Counted from the first letter of the stretch, positions 44,701 through 53,756 are shown. The stretch: DNA of 64,000 bases from Myxococcota bacterium (GCA_023150875.1 JAKLKC010000009.1:1-64000), one strand, 5' to 3'. A program made the numbers and translations. The notes: generated by a model not told the origin, from the letters alone.

Positions 44701-45236
44701 ACGGAGGCGAGATCCATGGTCTCCACCGGGGCGGCGAGATCGAGCCTCACCACGCGAGACAGCATGCCACACCTGTACCCCACCGGGGGCCTCCTGTGAT
44801 CGCCACGCGGACCGCGGGCGATGGATAGGCAGGGAAGACCTCGCGAAACGTCGGGGCAGGGCTTCTTCGTGAGCAGAGCGTCGGCCCCGAGCCTCTCGGC
44901 GACGACCAGATGGAGGGCGTCGAAGATCGCGCCGGACCGCAGGCCCGCGTCCGCGCACCTCGCCGCGGCGTCCCGGTAGTCCGTGAGCGAGATCGCCTCG
45001 GGTGCGTGCGCTTCGACCAGCGCGGCGAGGACGGTGTCCGCGTCTCCCGGGTCGAGCCGGCTCACGAGCGGAAGGCGGGTCAGCACGCTCCAGCACTCGG
45101 CGTAGGCATGGGTCGTCCAGACCGCTTCCAGCTCACCGCGATCAGCCGCGTCGAGCCACCGCGCGGCGACGTCGAAGGCCGGATGCGCCTCGACGATCCC
45201 AGCGACGATGACGGACGTATCGAACGCGACCCTCAC
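44463..45236 (-). CDS. vapC: VapC-like PIN-domain toxin with non-native C-terminal extension
   Basis: Residues 1-125 form a PIN domain: Asp6 (AFDTSVI), Glu47 (YAECW), Asp106 (IFDALH) and ALLTKK at the final strand, predicted to be a metal-dependent ribonuclease. The frame then continues for about 130 residues with no PIN character, overlapping another gene fragment. Around 44870 a shift of one frame gives PTFREVFPAYPSPAVRV, a better PIN ending, so a frameshift is suspected. The start overlaps the antitoxin gene (ATGA). Confidence 0.65.
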   Translation of the reverse strand: MRVAFDTSVIVAGIVEAHPAFDVAARWLDAADRGELEAVWTTHAYAECWSVLTRLPLVSRLDPGDADTVLAALVEAHAPEAISLTDYRDAAARCADAGLRSGAIFDALHLVVAERLGADALLTKKPCPDVSRGLPCLSIARGPRGDHRRPPVGYRCGMLSRVVRLDLAAPVETMDLASVSAPASAGMAGAPRRRSGVLQAPRRLRADLHRPDSTSVEPTSAVPPPELGAWRLCGDAPVRGSSRPGRQRQAGRPGPRA

Positions 45237-45493
45237 CCCCCCGCCGTCCCCACGTCCCGCTCGTCACGAACGTCGCGGTGATCGGGAACGGGGCCGGTCA
45301 GCGCGGATCGGACCACGATCCGACGTCCGCGTCGGGCGAGGGCGGCGCTCCCCGTGGGTCGCAGGTGGATGACACCCCCCTCCACCTCCACGGCGAGCTC
45401 GGTGCCGCCCACGATCGCGAGTTCCCGGCGGACCGCGGCGGGGATCACCAGTCGCCCGGCGGCGTCGATGGTGATGGTGAGAGGAGATTCCAT
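45233..45493 (-). CDS. vapB: AbrB/VapB-type antitoxin
   Basis: The product (86 residues) has an AbrB swapped-hairpin domain: LTITIDAAGRLVIPAAVRRE followed by GTELAVEVEGG. It should bind its own promoter and neutralise the PIN protein whose start it overlaps. ATG 45493 is preferred because TACCAT-type -10 boxes lie between it and the alternative ATG at 45514. Direct repeats of ATGGTAGC (45500-45507 and 45513-45520) lie in this upstream region and may be the operator. Confidence 0.75.
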   Translation of the reverse strand: MESPLTITIDAAGRLVIPAAVRRELAIVGGTELAVEVEGGVIHLRPTGSAALARRGRRIVVRSALTGPVPDHRDVRDERDVGTAGG

Positions 45494-45499
45494 GTCGGT

Positions 45500-45520
45500 A
45501 TGGTAGCCGCGCATGGTAGC
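45500..45520. promoter_or_regulatory. Direct repeats upstream of the AbrB/VapB gene
   Basis: ATGGTAGC occurs twice with a 13-base period, just upstream of the preferred antitoxin start. On the minus strand each copy contains TACCAT, a possible -10. It could be a promoter/operator for the module. Confidence 0.4.
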
Positions 45521-45557
45521 AACGTCTACCGAACCGACGCACCACCCGGCAGGTCCA

Positions 45558-46253
45558 TCAGAAGTGCAGGGCGAGCCCGTGGGTGAACTCCAGCCCCCCG
45601 GCGGGGATGTCGCCGAGGCCGCTCCAGTAGTAGGGGGCGACGAGGACGTAGCCCAGCCGGGCGATGTAGCCGAAGGCGGGGCGCCGCACGTCGTGGCGCA
45701 GCTCGTCGGTGGGCTTGGGCCCCCCCAACAGCTCGACGCCGCCCCCCAGGAAGACCCCTGGGGCGCCGCCGACGCGGCGGAGGACGTTGGCGTCGTCCCC
45801 TTCGTGGAGCCCGGCGTCGAAGCCCACCACCACCACGTCCACGAGGCCCTGGACCTCGACGAAGGGCCACAGGACCCGGGTCAGGGGCCGCTGGAGCTTG
45901 GCCCCCACGGCGATCCGGTGCACCCCGAGGGAGGCCGTGAGGCTCTCGGACCCGTAGTAATAGGAGTCGTCGTACTCCGAGGCGTAGGCGTCTCCCGCGT
46001 CGGCGGCCCACTCCACCCTCTGGCCCACCTGGGCGAAGGTCCACCCGAAGGTGATGGTGAGGTTCCGGGCGACGCTGTAGCCCCCCTGGACCGACAGGGC
46101 GGGGAGGCGGGTGTTGCCGAACCACTCCTCGGCCTCCGCCCCCCGCACGCACAGGGGGCCGCCCCGCACGGAGATCTCGTGGGCGGAGGCGGAACCCGGG
46201 AACGACAGGAGGGCCGCGGCGGCCAGGGCAAGCGCGAAGGGAAGGCGGGACAT
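45558..46253 (-). CDS. Exported beta-barrel-like outer-membrane protein
   Basis: The 231-residue protein has a signal peptide (about 1-24, ending ASAHE) and a mature part of alternating hydrophobic strands (VARNLTITFGWTFAQVGQRV, VGAKLQRPL, FGYIARLGYVLVAPYYW) that ends in a Phe (LALHF), the typical outer-membrane barrel terminus. Its start overlaps the propeller B stop (TGATG). Two decayed copies of this gene lie at 41.0 and 42.2 kb. The function may be as a surface anchor or channel for the lipoproteins, but this is inferred. Confidence 0.7.
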   Translation of the reverse strand: MSRLPFALALAAAALLSFPGSASAHEISVRGGPLCVRGAEAEEWFGNTRLPALSVQGGYSVARNLTITFGWTFAQVGQRVEWAADAGDAYASEYDDSYYYGSESLTASLGVHRIAVGAKLQRPLTRVLWPFVEVQGLVDVVVVGFDAGLHEGDDANVLRRVGGAPGVFLGGGVELLGGPKPTDELRHDVRRPAFGYIARLGYVLVAPYYWSGLGDIPAGGLEFTHGLALHF

Positions 46254-47824
46254 CACAGCTCCTCGTCGTCCGCCGGGCCCGCCTCGGGCTCGGCCATGAA
46301 GATCCCCTGGGGGTAGAGGCCGGTGACGGTGGTGACGCCGGGGCCGGTGGCCTCGACGAAGGAGACGCCGCCCAGGCCCTGCTCGTGCACCACGTACAGC
46401 CAGCCGCCGGCCAGGACCCCCAGGCGATCCGGGGGCGCGGGCAGGGACACCACGTCCCAGGTCAGGTCGGGCACCTGGAAGCGCACCAGCTCCCGCCCCA
46501 CGGGCTCGCCGTCCTCGGCGTCGACCCCGGGGGCGACGTCCCAGCGCTCGAAGTCCACGGCCACCACCAGGCCGCCCCCCTGGTCGGCGCTCAGCCACAG
46601 CACGTCCCTCACCGCCCCCTCGAAGGCCCGGGGGGTGGACTCCAGGGTGTCCAGGTCCACGAGGGAGAGGGCGTAGGCCTGGTCGAAGAACTGCTCCAGC
46701 TCGTCGGCCCCGGAGGCGCTGGTCTCCTTCTGGTGGACCACCGCCGCCCACCGGCCGTCGGCGGAGAGCGCCACCCGGTCGGCGGGGTTCTCCAGGCCGA
46801 AGGAGTCGACCTCTTCGGTGTCGGGGCGCAGCCGCCAGGCGACGTGCCCGCCCCGGGAGCCGTCGTAGAGCAGGGCGAAGGGGAAGGCGGGGTCCTCGCC
46901 GCACAGGGCCCGGTCCACCCGGTCCCCCAGCGCGAAGGAGCGGGTGTTCTCCTCCTTGGGATCGAGGTTGTCCACCACGTCCACCGCGGTGCCCCCCGAC
47001 ACGATGACCGTCCACCGCCCGTCGGCGGTCTTGCACATCTGCTCGGGCCTCCCCGAGAGGGAGAGGATGTTCACCGAGGGGTCCACCAGCCGCAGGTCGA
47101 ACAGGTCGGGCAGCTCGCGCACGCTGATCAGGGCGTGCTCGCCGTCGTCGGTGACGACCACGTCCTTGGGGGTGACCGAGTCGGTGGCGTCGAGGGTGAA
47201 CAGGACCTCCACCTTGGACAGGTCGTCCACGTCCACGATGGTCGCCCGGTCGCTGGACAGCACCACCAGCCTCGCCCCGTCGGGGGTGAAGGCGAGGGTG
47301 TGGGGGTTGAAGCCCACCCGGGTCCGGCGCACCTCCAGGGTCCCGAGGTCCAGCAGGCCGATCTCGTCGAAGGTGAGGGAGCCGTCCACGGTCAGGCCGG
47401 CCCCGTCCTCCAGCGAGATGTACACCACCGCCGTGCGCCCGTCGGGGGCGTAGGCGATGCGGTTGAACCGCCCGCCCAGGTCCACCGAGCCCGCCTCGTC
47501 CCCGGCGAGGTCCAGCAGGAAGTCCTCGTCCCCGTGCAGCACGAAGACCCGCTCCTCCCCCGGCGGCGCCGAGAGGGAGGTGGGGTCCGCGCCGGTGGGG
47601 AGGGTGGAGATCGCGGCCTCCTCCCCCGCCGCGGCGGGGGCGTCCACCCGGATCACCGCGTCCGCCAGGGAGTGGACCAGGTAGACCGAGGAGCCCGCGG
47701 CCACGACCTGCTCGAAGCCGATCCCCTCTTCCAGCCACGCGTCGTAGGGGTAGCACCCGGCGAGGGAGGCCAGGGCCAGCGCCCCCGCCCCCGGTGGGAA
47801 CCCGAGTCGGACGATCTTCTTCAC
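46253..47824 (-). CDS. Beta-propeller lipoprotein B
   Basis: The 523-residue protein has a lipoprotein signal peptide (LAGC, Cys about 24) and repeated YVTN/NHL-like blades with patterns such as VGFNPHTLAFTPDGARLVVL and VVTDDGEHALISVR. It is paralogous to lipoprotein A, 59 bases upstream; both end in a similar motif (VVHEQGLGGVSFVEATG versus YVSQEHPLGRISFLDAA). It should be displayed in the periplasm or on the surface. Translation is coupled to the barrel gene. Confidence 0.75.
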   Translation of the reverse strand: MKKIVRLGFPPGAGALALASLAGCYPYDAWLEEGIGFEQVVAAGSSVYLVHSLADAVIRVDAPAAAGEEAAISTLPTGADPTSLSAPPGEERVFVLHGDEDFLLDLAGDEAGSVDLGGRFNRIAYAPDGRTAVVYISLEDGAGLTVDGSLTFDEIGLLDLGTLEVRRTRVGFNPHTLAFTPDGARLVVLSSDRATIVDVDDLSKVEVLFTLDATDSVTPKDVVVTDDGEHALISVRELPDLFDLRLVDPSVNILSLSGRPEQMCKTADGRWTVIVSGGTAVDVVDNLDPKEENTRSFALGDRVDRALCGEDPAFPFALLYDGSRGGHVAWRLRPDTEEVDSFGLENPADRVALSADGRWAAVVHQKETSASGADELEQFFDQAYALSLVDLDTLESTPRAFEGAVRDVLWLSADQGGGLVVAVDFERWDVAPGVDAEDGEPVGRELVRFQVPDLTWDVVSLPAPPDRLGVLAGGWLYVVHEQGLGGVSFVEATGPGVTTVTGLYPQGIFMAEPEAGPADDEEL

Positions 47825-47883
47825 GGCGACGCCTTTCGGGGCGGGTTGGCCGGGACCGGGGGCCCGGGCTCCCGTCCGCCCGT

Positions 47884-49464
47884 TCAGTCCTCGATCTGCG
47901 AGTTCAGCTCGAATCCGGTGACGGTGGACGTGGACAGGGCCGCGGCGTCGAGGAAGCTGATCCGCCCGAGGGGGTGCTCCTGGGACACGTAGGCGAGGCC
48001 GGTGTCGGGCAGCATGCCGACGTGGCGGGGCACCGAGGGCACCTCCACGTCGTCCACCAGCAGGTGCTCGTAGTCGATCACCCCCACCAGGGTGTTGTCG
48101 GTCATCAGGAACACGCCGTGGCGGCCGTCGTCGGAGTCGACGTAGCTGTCCACGGGGTCCTCGACGATCACCGGCTGCACCAGGAAGTCCTGGAGGCGCA
48201 CCAGGGAGATCGCCCAGCGCCCGGTGTAGGCGTCCGCGGGGGCGCCGGAGACGTCCTCCAGGGTGTGGAAGAAGATCACCGAGGCGCCGTCCGGGGCGAT
48301 CCGCGCCGCCTCCACGGGCTTGACCAGGGGGTGGACGTCGATCTCGCCGGTGGCGAGGTCCCAGTAGCCGAAGCGGTCCTCCCGCACGGCGGTGGTGTAC
48401 ACCACGGCGGCGCCACCGGTGGGCGACAGGTAGACCGAGCCCGCGGTGACCTCCGGAGGCACGGGCACCGCGAGGGGCTCGGTGACGGGGTCGTGGGCGT
48501 CGTACACCAGCAGCTCCTGGGTCCCCCGGGACACCACCACCACGCTCGCCCCGTCGGGGGTGAGGTCCATGTCCGAGGGATCGTCCCCCGCGGGCAGGGC
48601 GATCACCTCGAGGCTCTCCAGGTCGACGGCGAAGATCTCGTTGGCGGCGCGCCGCCGGCCGTACACGAAGCGGCCGTCGGGGGTGAGCTCCACCTCCTCC
48701 ACCTCGGGGGGATCGAGCTGGTCGTCGGAGATCAGCACCAGCTCGCCCCCCACCTCGGCGATGGGCCGGCTCAGGTCCACCAGGGAGAGGGCCCCGTCCG
48801 AGGACAGGACCGCCAGGGATCCGTCGGGGGTGAAGTGGACGTCGGTGGGGTTGAAGCCGACGGCGAAGGACTGGGTCTCGAGGGTGCCCAGGTCCACGAC
48901 GCTGACGTCGTTGAAGGACTGCACGCCGGATGGTGGCGAGGCGTCGTCCTCGTTGTCGGTGTCGTAGTAGCAGAGCACGTGGCCCCCCGAGGGGGACATG
49001 GCCAGGGTGTTGAGGTCGTCCCGCACCGCCACGTCGGTCACGGAGCCGGCGGCGACGTCGATCACCGAGACGTCGTCGGAGTCGGCGTTGAAGGTCACCG
49101 CCTGCTCCCCGCCGGGGGTGACCGCCACCTGGACGGGCCGGGCCCCCGTGGGCAGGGTGGTGACGGCCAGGGTGTCGACATCGATCTTGGAGACCGTGTC
49201 CCTCTCCGTGTTCACCACGAAGACGAAGCGGTCGGCGCCCACGGGCCGGGCCGTGAGGAAGTCGTTGTCCTCCTCCTCCGGGGGCGGCGCCGAGTCGTCG
49301 TCGGAGGCGTCGTCATCGGCGGCGCCGTAGTCGTCGTCCCCCATGTAGTCGTCGTCGGCCTCCCCGGAGGAATCGCGGGCCACGAGGCTGTCGCTGGCAC
49401 AGCCCGCCGCCGCCAGCGCCGCCGCCGCCCACAGGGGGATCCACAGGTCTCGCCGGGTCGCCAT
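47884..49464 (-). CDS. Beta-propeller lipoprotein A with acidic linker
   Basis: The 526-residue protein has a lipobox (LAAAGC, Cys about 22), an Asp/Glu-rich linker (about 34-66, with DDDYMGDDDYG and PPPEEEDND) and a seven-blade-like YVTN propeller (VGADRFVFVVNTERDTVSKI, VGFNPTDVHFTPDG and similar). Acidic linkers of this sort project surface lipoproteins in some deltaproteobacteria. First gene of the propeller A-propeller B-barrel operon. Ligand or enzyme function unknown. Confidence 0.78.
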   Translation of the reverse strand: MATRRDLWIPLWAAAALAAAGCASDSLVARDSSGEADDDYMGDDDYGAADDDASDDDSAPPPEEEDNDFLTARPVGADRFVFVVNTERDTVSKIDVDTLAVTTLPTGARPVQVAVTPGGEQAVTFNADSDDVSVIDVAAGSVTDVAVRDDLNTLAMSPSGGHVLCYYDTDNEDDASPPSGVQSFNDVSVVDLGTLETQSFAVGFNPTDVHFTPDGSLAVLSSDGALSLVDLSRPIAEVGGELVLISDDQLDPPEVEEVELTPDGRFVYGRRRAANEIFAVDLESLEVIALPAGDDPSDMDLTPDGASVVVVSRGTQELLVYDAHDPVTEPLAVPVPPEVTAGSVYLSPTGGAAVVYTTAVREDRFGYWDLATGEIDVHPLVKPVEAARIAPDGASVIFFHTLEDVSGAPADAYTGRWAISLVRLQDFLVQPVIVEDPVDSYVDSDDGRHGVFLMTDNTLVGVIDYEHLLVDDVEVPSVPRHVGMLPDTGLAYVSQEHPLGRISFLDAAALSTSTVTGFELNSQIED

Positions 49465-49520
49465 TCTCCGTTCCTCCAGGACCAGCGCGCCGCGCAGTGA
49501 GCACGGGGCGCGCCAGGGGG

Positions 49521-49542
49521 GCCGGGCAAAGTGGTGCCCGGC
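49521..49542 (-). terminator. Hairpin between the glycosidase-like gene and the propeller operon
   Basis: A perfect 8-base stem (GCCGGGCA/TGCCCGGC) with a 6-base loop lies about ten bases after the stop of the gene ending at 49553. It lacks a T tract. It may separate the two transcription units. Confidence 0.45.
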
Positions 49543-49552
49543 GGGAAGGGGG

Positions 49553-50416
49553 TCAGCGGCAGGAGCAGCCGAAGGTCGCCTCCCGGGGAGGGGGATCGGC
49601 GAAGATCCCGAAGGCGACGGGCACCGGGGTGCCCCCGGGCTGGTCCACCACCTCGCCCCCGGGCAGGCGGACGTGGAGCTGGGAGGAGGGCCCCCCGTCC
49701 AGGTTCAGGGCGTCCACGGCGCCCAGGTCCAGCAGGGTGGCGGCGAGGTCGTCGGCGCCGATGGGGGCGAAGTCCGCCGACACCAGGGCCACCACGCGCC
49801 CGTCCCCGGTGACTCCCAGGGCCGTGCGGGCGGCCACCTGGGGCTTGAGGGGAGTGGGGACGCCGCCGACCACGAGCCGGGGCCCGGTCTGGACCGCCTG
49901 GCGGACCCCGGGGGCGGGGACGAAGTCGCGGCTGTGGACGACGTGGGCGCCGCTCCCGTCCACGTAGAAGACCCCCCAGTCCACCTTCCGCACCCCCTGG
50001 AGGGTGCGGCCGTCGGCCACCAGCAGGCCCAGGGGATCTCCCTTCTCGTCGAAGAAGCTGGCGTTCAGCGCCGCCAGCGCCCCGGACCGGTCCACGTAGG
50101 CCCGGGCGGTCAGGGGCTCCCCGGCCAGGTCGCGGCCCACCAGGACCCGGAGGGCGGCGCCCTTGGGGTCCACCCGGAGCAGGTGGACGGGCACGCCCCC
50201 CCGGGTGGCGCCCAGGGCGTAGTCCACCCCCTTCCCCACCTCGGCGAACCGGGCGGCCCGGGCGTCCGTGGTCCCCGCGGCCGCTCCCCACAGGGCCAGG
50301 GCCGCCGCGGCCACCGCGGCGAGGGAGCGCAGGAGCGTCCGCCCCGGCCCGGCGGCGCCGGGGCGGGGGTAGCCCGGCCGGGGTCGGCGTGTGGAGGGCG
50401 AGGGCTTGTCGGTCAA
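49553..50416 (-). CDS. Phosphodiester glycosidase family protein (NAGPA domain)
   Basis: The 287-residue protein, read from a TTG start, has an N-terminal membrane/signal segment (about 28-48) and the NAGPA-type domain: ALNASFFDEKGDPLGLLV, ARTALGVTGDGRVVALVSAD and NLDGGPSSQLHV, conserved positions of phosphodiester N-acetylglucosaminidases. It probably acts on envelope glycan phosphodiesters in the periplasm. It lies 22 bases after the TPR gene. The very C terminus (FGCSCR) has two Cys. Confidence 0.82.
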   Translation of the reverse strand: MTDKPSPSTRRPRPGYPRPGAAGPGRTLLRSLAAVAAAALALWGAAAGTTDARAARFAEVGKGVDYALGATRGGVPVHLLRVDPKGAALRVLVGRDLAGEPLTARAYVDRSGALAALNASFFDEKGDPLGLLVADGRTLQGVRKVDWGVFYVDGSGAHVVHSRDFVPAPGVRQAVQTGPRLVVGGVPTPLKPQVAARTALGVTGDGRVVALVSADFAPIGADDLAATLLDLGAVDALNLDGGPSSQLHVRLPGGEVVDQPGGTPVPVAFGIFADPPPREATFGCSCR

Positions 50417-50438
50417 CCGCGCCCCCGGCGCCCCCGGC

Positions 50439-51785
50439 TCACAGGTGGCTCTCCAGGAGCTTCTCCACCAGGGCCCTCTCCTTGGCGCGGGCGGCGGGGA
50501 TGGAGGCCAGGGCGCGGGCGCGGGCCTGCTCCATCTGCTCCTGCCGACCCGTCAGCTTGTACAGCCGCGCGAACAGGAAGTGATCGTGCCACGAGGCCTC
50601 GCCCCCCTGGGCGGCGAGGACCTGGTGGAGCAGGGCGTCGACCCGCTCCGGCTGCCGTCCCTGCTGGAGGTAGAGGTCGGCCAGGAGCCGGGCGGCGGGC
50701 ACGTCCACGGGCTTGACGCGGCAGCTCCCCCCCTTGCCGCAGCACGTCCCGATCCCCGCCTCCAGGGCGTCCACCGCCCTCCCCACCTCGCCGCGGTGGC
50801 GGGCCACCTCGGCGATCACCAGGTAGCCCTCGATGCGGCGGGGCTGGAGGCCCACCAGCCGGTCGCCGATCCCGGCGGCCTCGTCCAGGGCCTCCTTGGC
50901 GACGAGGAGCTGGCCCAGGTTCGACCACACCTCGTAGTCGCCCTGGCGCTCCTCGGCGGCGGCGCGCAGGACCTCCTCCGCCTCGTCCCTCTTGCCCTGG
51001 GCGGCGTAGGCCTCGGCGAGGAGCAGGCCCACGTGGAGGTGGCCGGCGGTGTCCAGGGCCGCGAAGCCCCAGGCCCGGCGCACCGGCTCCAGGTCCCGGG
51101 CCGCCCCCGGCAGGTCCCCGGTCAGCAGCCTCGCCCGGCCCCTCTGGAAGAGGAGGAGGGGATCGTCGGGCCGCGAGGCCAGGAGGCGGTCCAGGGCGGC
51201 CGCGGCGCCGCGGCCGTCGCCGTCCTCCAGGGCGACGCAGGCCCTCCGGAACTCCTCGCCCTCCTCCTCGAACCTCCGCGCGGCGTCCTCGGTCAGGGAC
51301 GCCAGCCAGAGGTCGAAGCGGTCCAGGTCCCCGAAGTCCGGCTCCTCGGCCTCGCCCCCCGCCGCCCCGGCCTCGGGGCGGGGGGAGGCGGCGGCCGCGG
51401 ATCGGCTGGCGGCGGCGCGCTCCGCGTCCCGGTCCCGGGGGGCGCCCCGGGTGCGGTAGCGGTGGCGGAGCTGCTCGATCCGGGACTTCTCGACGGGGTC
51501 GTCGGCGTTCTCCAAGGCGACGTCCAGGCTCTCCAGGGCCGCCTCCATCTCCCCGCCCCGGGCGCAGGTGTCGGCGTGCTGGAGGTTGAGCCTCACGAGC
51601 CCGCTCCGGGCCTCGCCCAGCAGGGCGCTGGCCTCCTCGGCCACCCGAGGCTCCCCCGCCGCCCTCTCCAGGGCCTTCTCCAGGTGGCGCTTCGCCTCCG
51701 CCCACTCCCGGGCCTGGAGGGCCCTCCGCCCCTTCTCGACGAGGGTGGCCGGGGACTTCGAGAACAGGTTGGCGAGGAAGGACAC
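50439..51785 (-). CDS. Tetratricopeptide-repeat protein
   Basis: The product (448 residues from a GTG at 51785, preceded by GGGAGAG) consists of TPR helices at both ends (LVEKGRRALQAREWAEAKRH, AEAYAAQGKRDEAEEVLRAA, YLVIAEVARHRGEVGRAVDA) joined by an Ala/Pro-rich linker. There is a Cys cluster GTCCGKGGSC near residue 370. No signal peptide is evident. Role unknown; TPR proteins act as scaffolds. Confidence 0.75.
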   Translation of the reverse strand: MSFLANLFSKSPATLVEKGRRALQAREWAEAKRHLEKALERAAGEPRVAEEASALLGEARSGLVRLNLQHADTCARGGEMEAALESLDVALENADDPVEKSRIEQLRHRYRTRGAPRDRDAERAAASRSAAAASPRPEAGAAGGEAEEPDFGDLDRFDLWLASLTEDAARRFEEEGEEFRRACVALEDGDGRGAAAALDRLLASRPDDPLLLFQRGRARLLTGDLPGAARDLEPVRRAWGFAALDTAGHLHVGLLLAEAYAAQGKRDEAEEVLRAAAEERQGDYEVWSNLGQLLVAKEALDEAAGIGDRLVGLQPRRIEGYLVIAEVARHRGEVGRAVDALEAGIGTCCGKGGSCRVKPVDVPAARLLADLYLQQGRQPERVDALLHQVLAAQGGEASWHDHFLFARLYKLTGRQEQMEQARARALASIPAARAKERALVEKLLESHL

Positions 51786-51992
51786 GGCGCTCTCTCCCGC
51801 GGGCCGACGGCGCACGCCAGCATGGGGGGCGGCTCCCCGAGCGTCAAGCGGGCGCAGCCGCGGGCGGCCTCGGGGGGGCGTCCCCAACACCCGGACCCGC
51901 GGTCCCCGTGGCCTCCGCTCGGCAAGGGGGCCTGCGGCCCCCCTCCCAACGGCGCCGCCGTTGGGCCCCTTCCCCGGGCGGGCATCTCGCCC

Positions 51993-52029
51993 ACCGTTCA
52001 GAACGGGGCCAAGGCCCCCCCTGAACGGT
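51993..52029 (-). terminator. Two-tier hairpin at the 3' end of the membrane glycosyltransferase gene
   Basis: An outer 9-base stem (ACCGTTCAG/CTGAACGGT) encloses an inner GGGGCC/GGCCCC stem with a 2-base loop. It begins at the TAA stop of the gene at 52029. Another hairpin (CCAACGGC/GCCGTTGG) follows nearby. Likely a transcription end. Confidence 0.6.
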
Positions 52030-53717
52030 TACGGTCCGACGTCCAGCCGCGACAGCACCATCCATCCGCAGGGCGGGACGTTCGCCCGGTCCACCTCGCG
52101 GACCAGTTCGGCATACCACGGATCCGTCCACCACGCCTCGCCGGGGGGGTCGTCCTGGGTCCCGAGCACGTACAGGCGGGGGCGCACCCGCGAGGCCGGC
52201 TCCATGCAGTCCCGGGACTCCATCCCCAGGTAGAAGCCCACCCAGGGCTGCGTGGAACACAGGGACGCGCCCGGGGGGAGACGGGTCCCGATCCAGGCGG
52301 CGGCGTCCATCCGGCACCGCGCCCGGGCCTCGATGGCCCGGGCCCGGGGGACCTCGACCTGCCAGAAGAGCCACACCCCCTGGAGGGCCAGGCCGATCCC
52401 CCCGGCGGCCAGGGGCCACCCCCCCGCCACCGCCCTCCACCCATGGGGCAGGCACAGCGCCAGGGCGGCGCAGGTCCCCAGCGCCGCGACCTCGGCGTGC
52501 CGCGCCTGGACCACCACCGCCAGCGTCAGGAGGAGGGGGGCCTGGAGCCCGAGCCCCAAGGCCGCCTGCCAGGTGGGGAGGGCGCCCCGCCGCCAGAGGC
52601 GCGCGAGCCACCCCACGGACACGGCCGCCGCCACCAGCCAGAGCCCCAGGAAGCGCGTGAGGCGCCCCGCCTGGACGCCGGCGAAGAGGACCAGCCGGCG
52701 CCCGGGGGTGGCCTCCGGAGATCCCAGCCGCTCCACCGCGGGCGCGAGGCGCGCCAGGAACGCGTCGTCCCCCGACTGGTTCACCAGGGGCTTCGGGATC
52801 ACCCCGGTGTCCAGCATCGCCCGCACGTCCCGCATGGGGAGGGCGGCCTTGGCGAGCACCCCGTGCTCCCGGGTCGCCCTCCCGTCGTGCCAGGCGAACG
52901 GGAGCATCAACAGCAGGAAGGCGGCGAGGGCGGGGGCGGCGACCCGGAGCCAGCGCCGGCCGGCGGCCATGCACACCGGCACGCCCAGGAGGGGCAGGTA
53001 CACGAAGCCGTTCTCCTTGGTGATCCCCAGCAGGAAGGCCACCACGCCCAGCGCGGCCGCGGACAGGGGGGACGCCGTGCGGGCGGCGTGCCCCGCCAGC
53101 AGCAGGGCCACCCCCAGGAGGACCACGAACGTCGACGTCGGCTCGACCCGCAGCGACCAGGCCAGGAGGTTGGGGAGCAGCGCCGCCAGCCAACCGGCGG
53201 CGATCCCGGCCCGGCGCCCTCCCACCGCCCACATGCCCAGGCCGAAGGTGGAGGGCCCCAGGACCCCCGCGGCCAGCGCCAGCCGTTCGGCCGCGATGGC
53301 GAGCGCCGGCCCGCCCGCCCCGCCCGCGGCCAGCACCGCCAGGAGCGGGTAAAGGGGCGGATGGTGGCCCGCCCACGTCCCCCCCGCGATCTCCACCGCC
53401 CGGTATCCCCAGAACTCGGCGTCCTCGCCGAAGGGCGCGGCGAGCCCCAGCCCGGCCCTCAGGCCCACCCGGGCGGCGGCCCCGACGAGGGCCAGCACGA
53501 GCAGGTGCGCCCACGGGGGGCGGTCCTCCTGCCGGGCCGCCCGCGGCCCCTCCGTCGTCGTCGCCAGCAACGCAGATCCGACCCACCCGGCTGTGAGGGG
53601 CCGCCGCGCGGCGCCGTCGCGCCCCCCCCCCGGGGAGCCCCCGGGGCGGCGGGCGTCCGGGGGGATCGCCCTCCGAGTGCGCGGCCCATTCTCGCACCGC
53701 GGCTCCCGGCGGCGCAA
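52029..53717 (-). CDS. Polytopic membrane protein, probable GT-C (GT39/PMT-like) glycosyltransferase
   Basis: The protein (up to 562 residues) has about ten membrane helices and an early periplasmic loop FGEDAEFWGYRAVEIAGG followed by GHHPPLYP, the acidic-residue pattern of GT-C lipid-linked sugar transferases, and a C-terminal soluble region of about 110 residues with several Cys. The start is uncertain: TTG at 53717 or 53570, because the first 50 residues look non-native. Divergent from another GT-C-like gene. Confidence 0.7.
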   Translation of the reverse strand: MRRREPRCENGPRTRRAIPPDARRPGGSPGGGRDGAARRPLTAGWVGSALLATTTEGPRAARQEDRPPWAHLLVLALVGAAARVGLRAGLGLAAPFGEDAEFWGYRAVEIAGGTWAGHHPPLYPLLAVLAAGGAGGPALAIAAERLALAAGVLGPSTFGLGMWAVGGRRAGIAAGWLAALLPNLLAWSLRVEPTSTFVVLLGVALLLAGHAARTASPLSAAALGVVAFLLGITKENGFVYLPLLGVPVCMAAGRRWLRVAAPALAAFLLLMLPFAWHDGRATREHGVLAKAALPMRDVRAMLDTGVIPKPLVNQSGDDAFLARLAPAVERLGSPEATPGRRLVLFAGVQAGRLTRFLGLWLVAAAVSVGWLARLWRRGALPTWQAALGLGLQAPLLLTLAVVVQARHAEVAALGTCAALALCLPHGWRAVAGGWPLAAGGIGLALQGVWLFWQVEVPRARAIEARARCRMDAAAWIGTRLPPGASLCSTQPWVGFYLGMESRDCMEPASRVRPRLYVLGTQDDPPGEAWWTDPWYAELVREVDRANVPPCGWMVLSRLDVGP

Positions 53718-53750
53718 CGGTCACCGTCCCCTGGGGGCGGCGCGATCCGG

Positions 53751-53756
53751 TAGAAT
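53751..53756 (+). promoter_or_regulatory. Candidate -10 box for the GT-C-like gene at 53.8 kb
   Basis: TAGAAT in the context CCGGTAGAATctCCGCGG lies 65 bases before the GTG start, matching the recurrent promoter-like motif. Confidence 0.4.
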
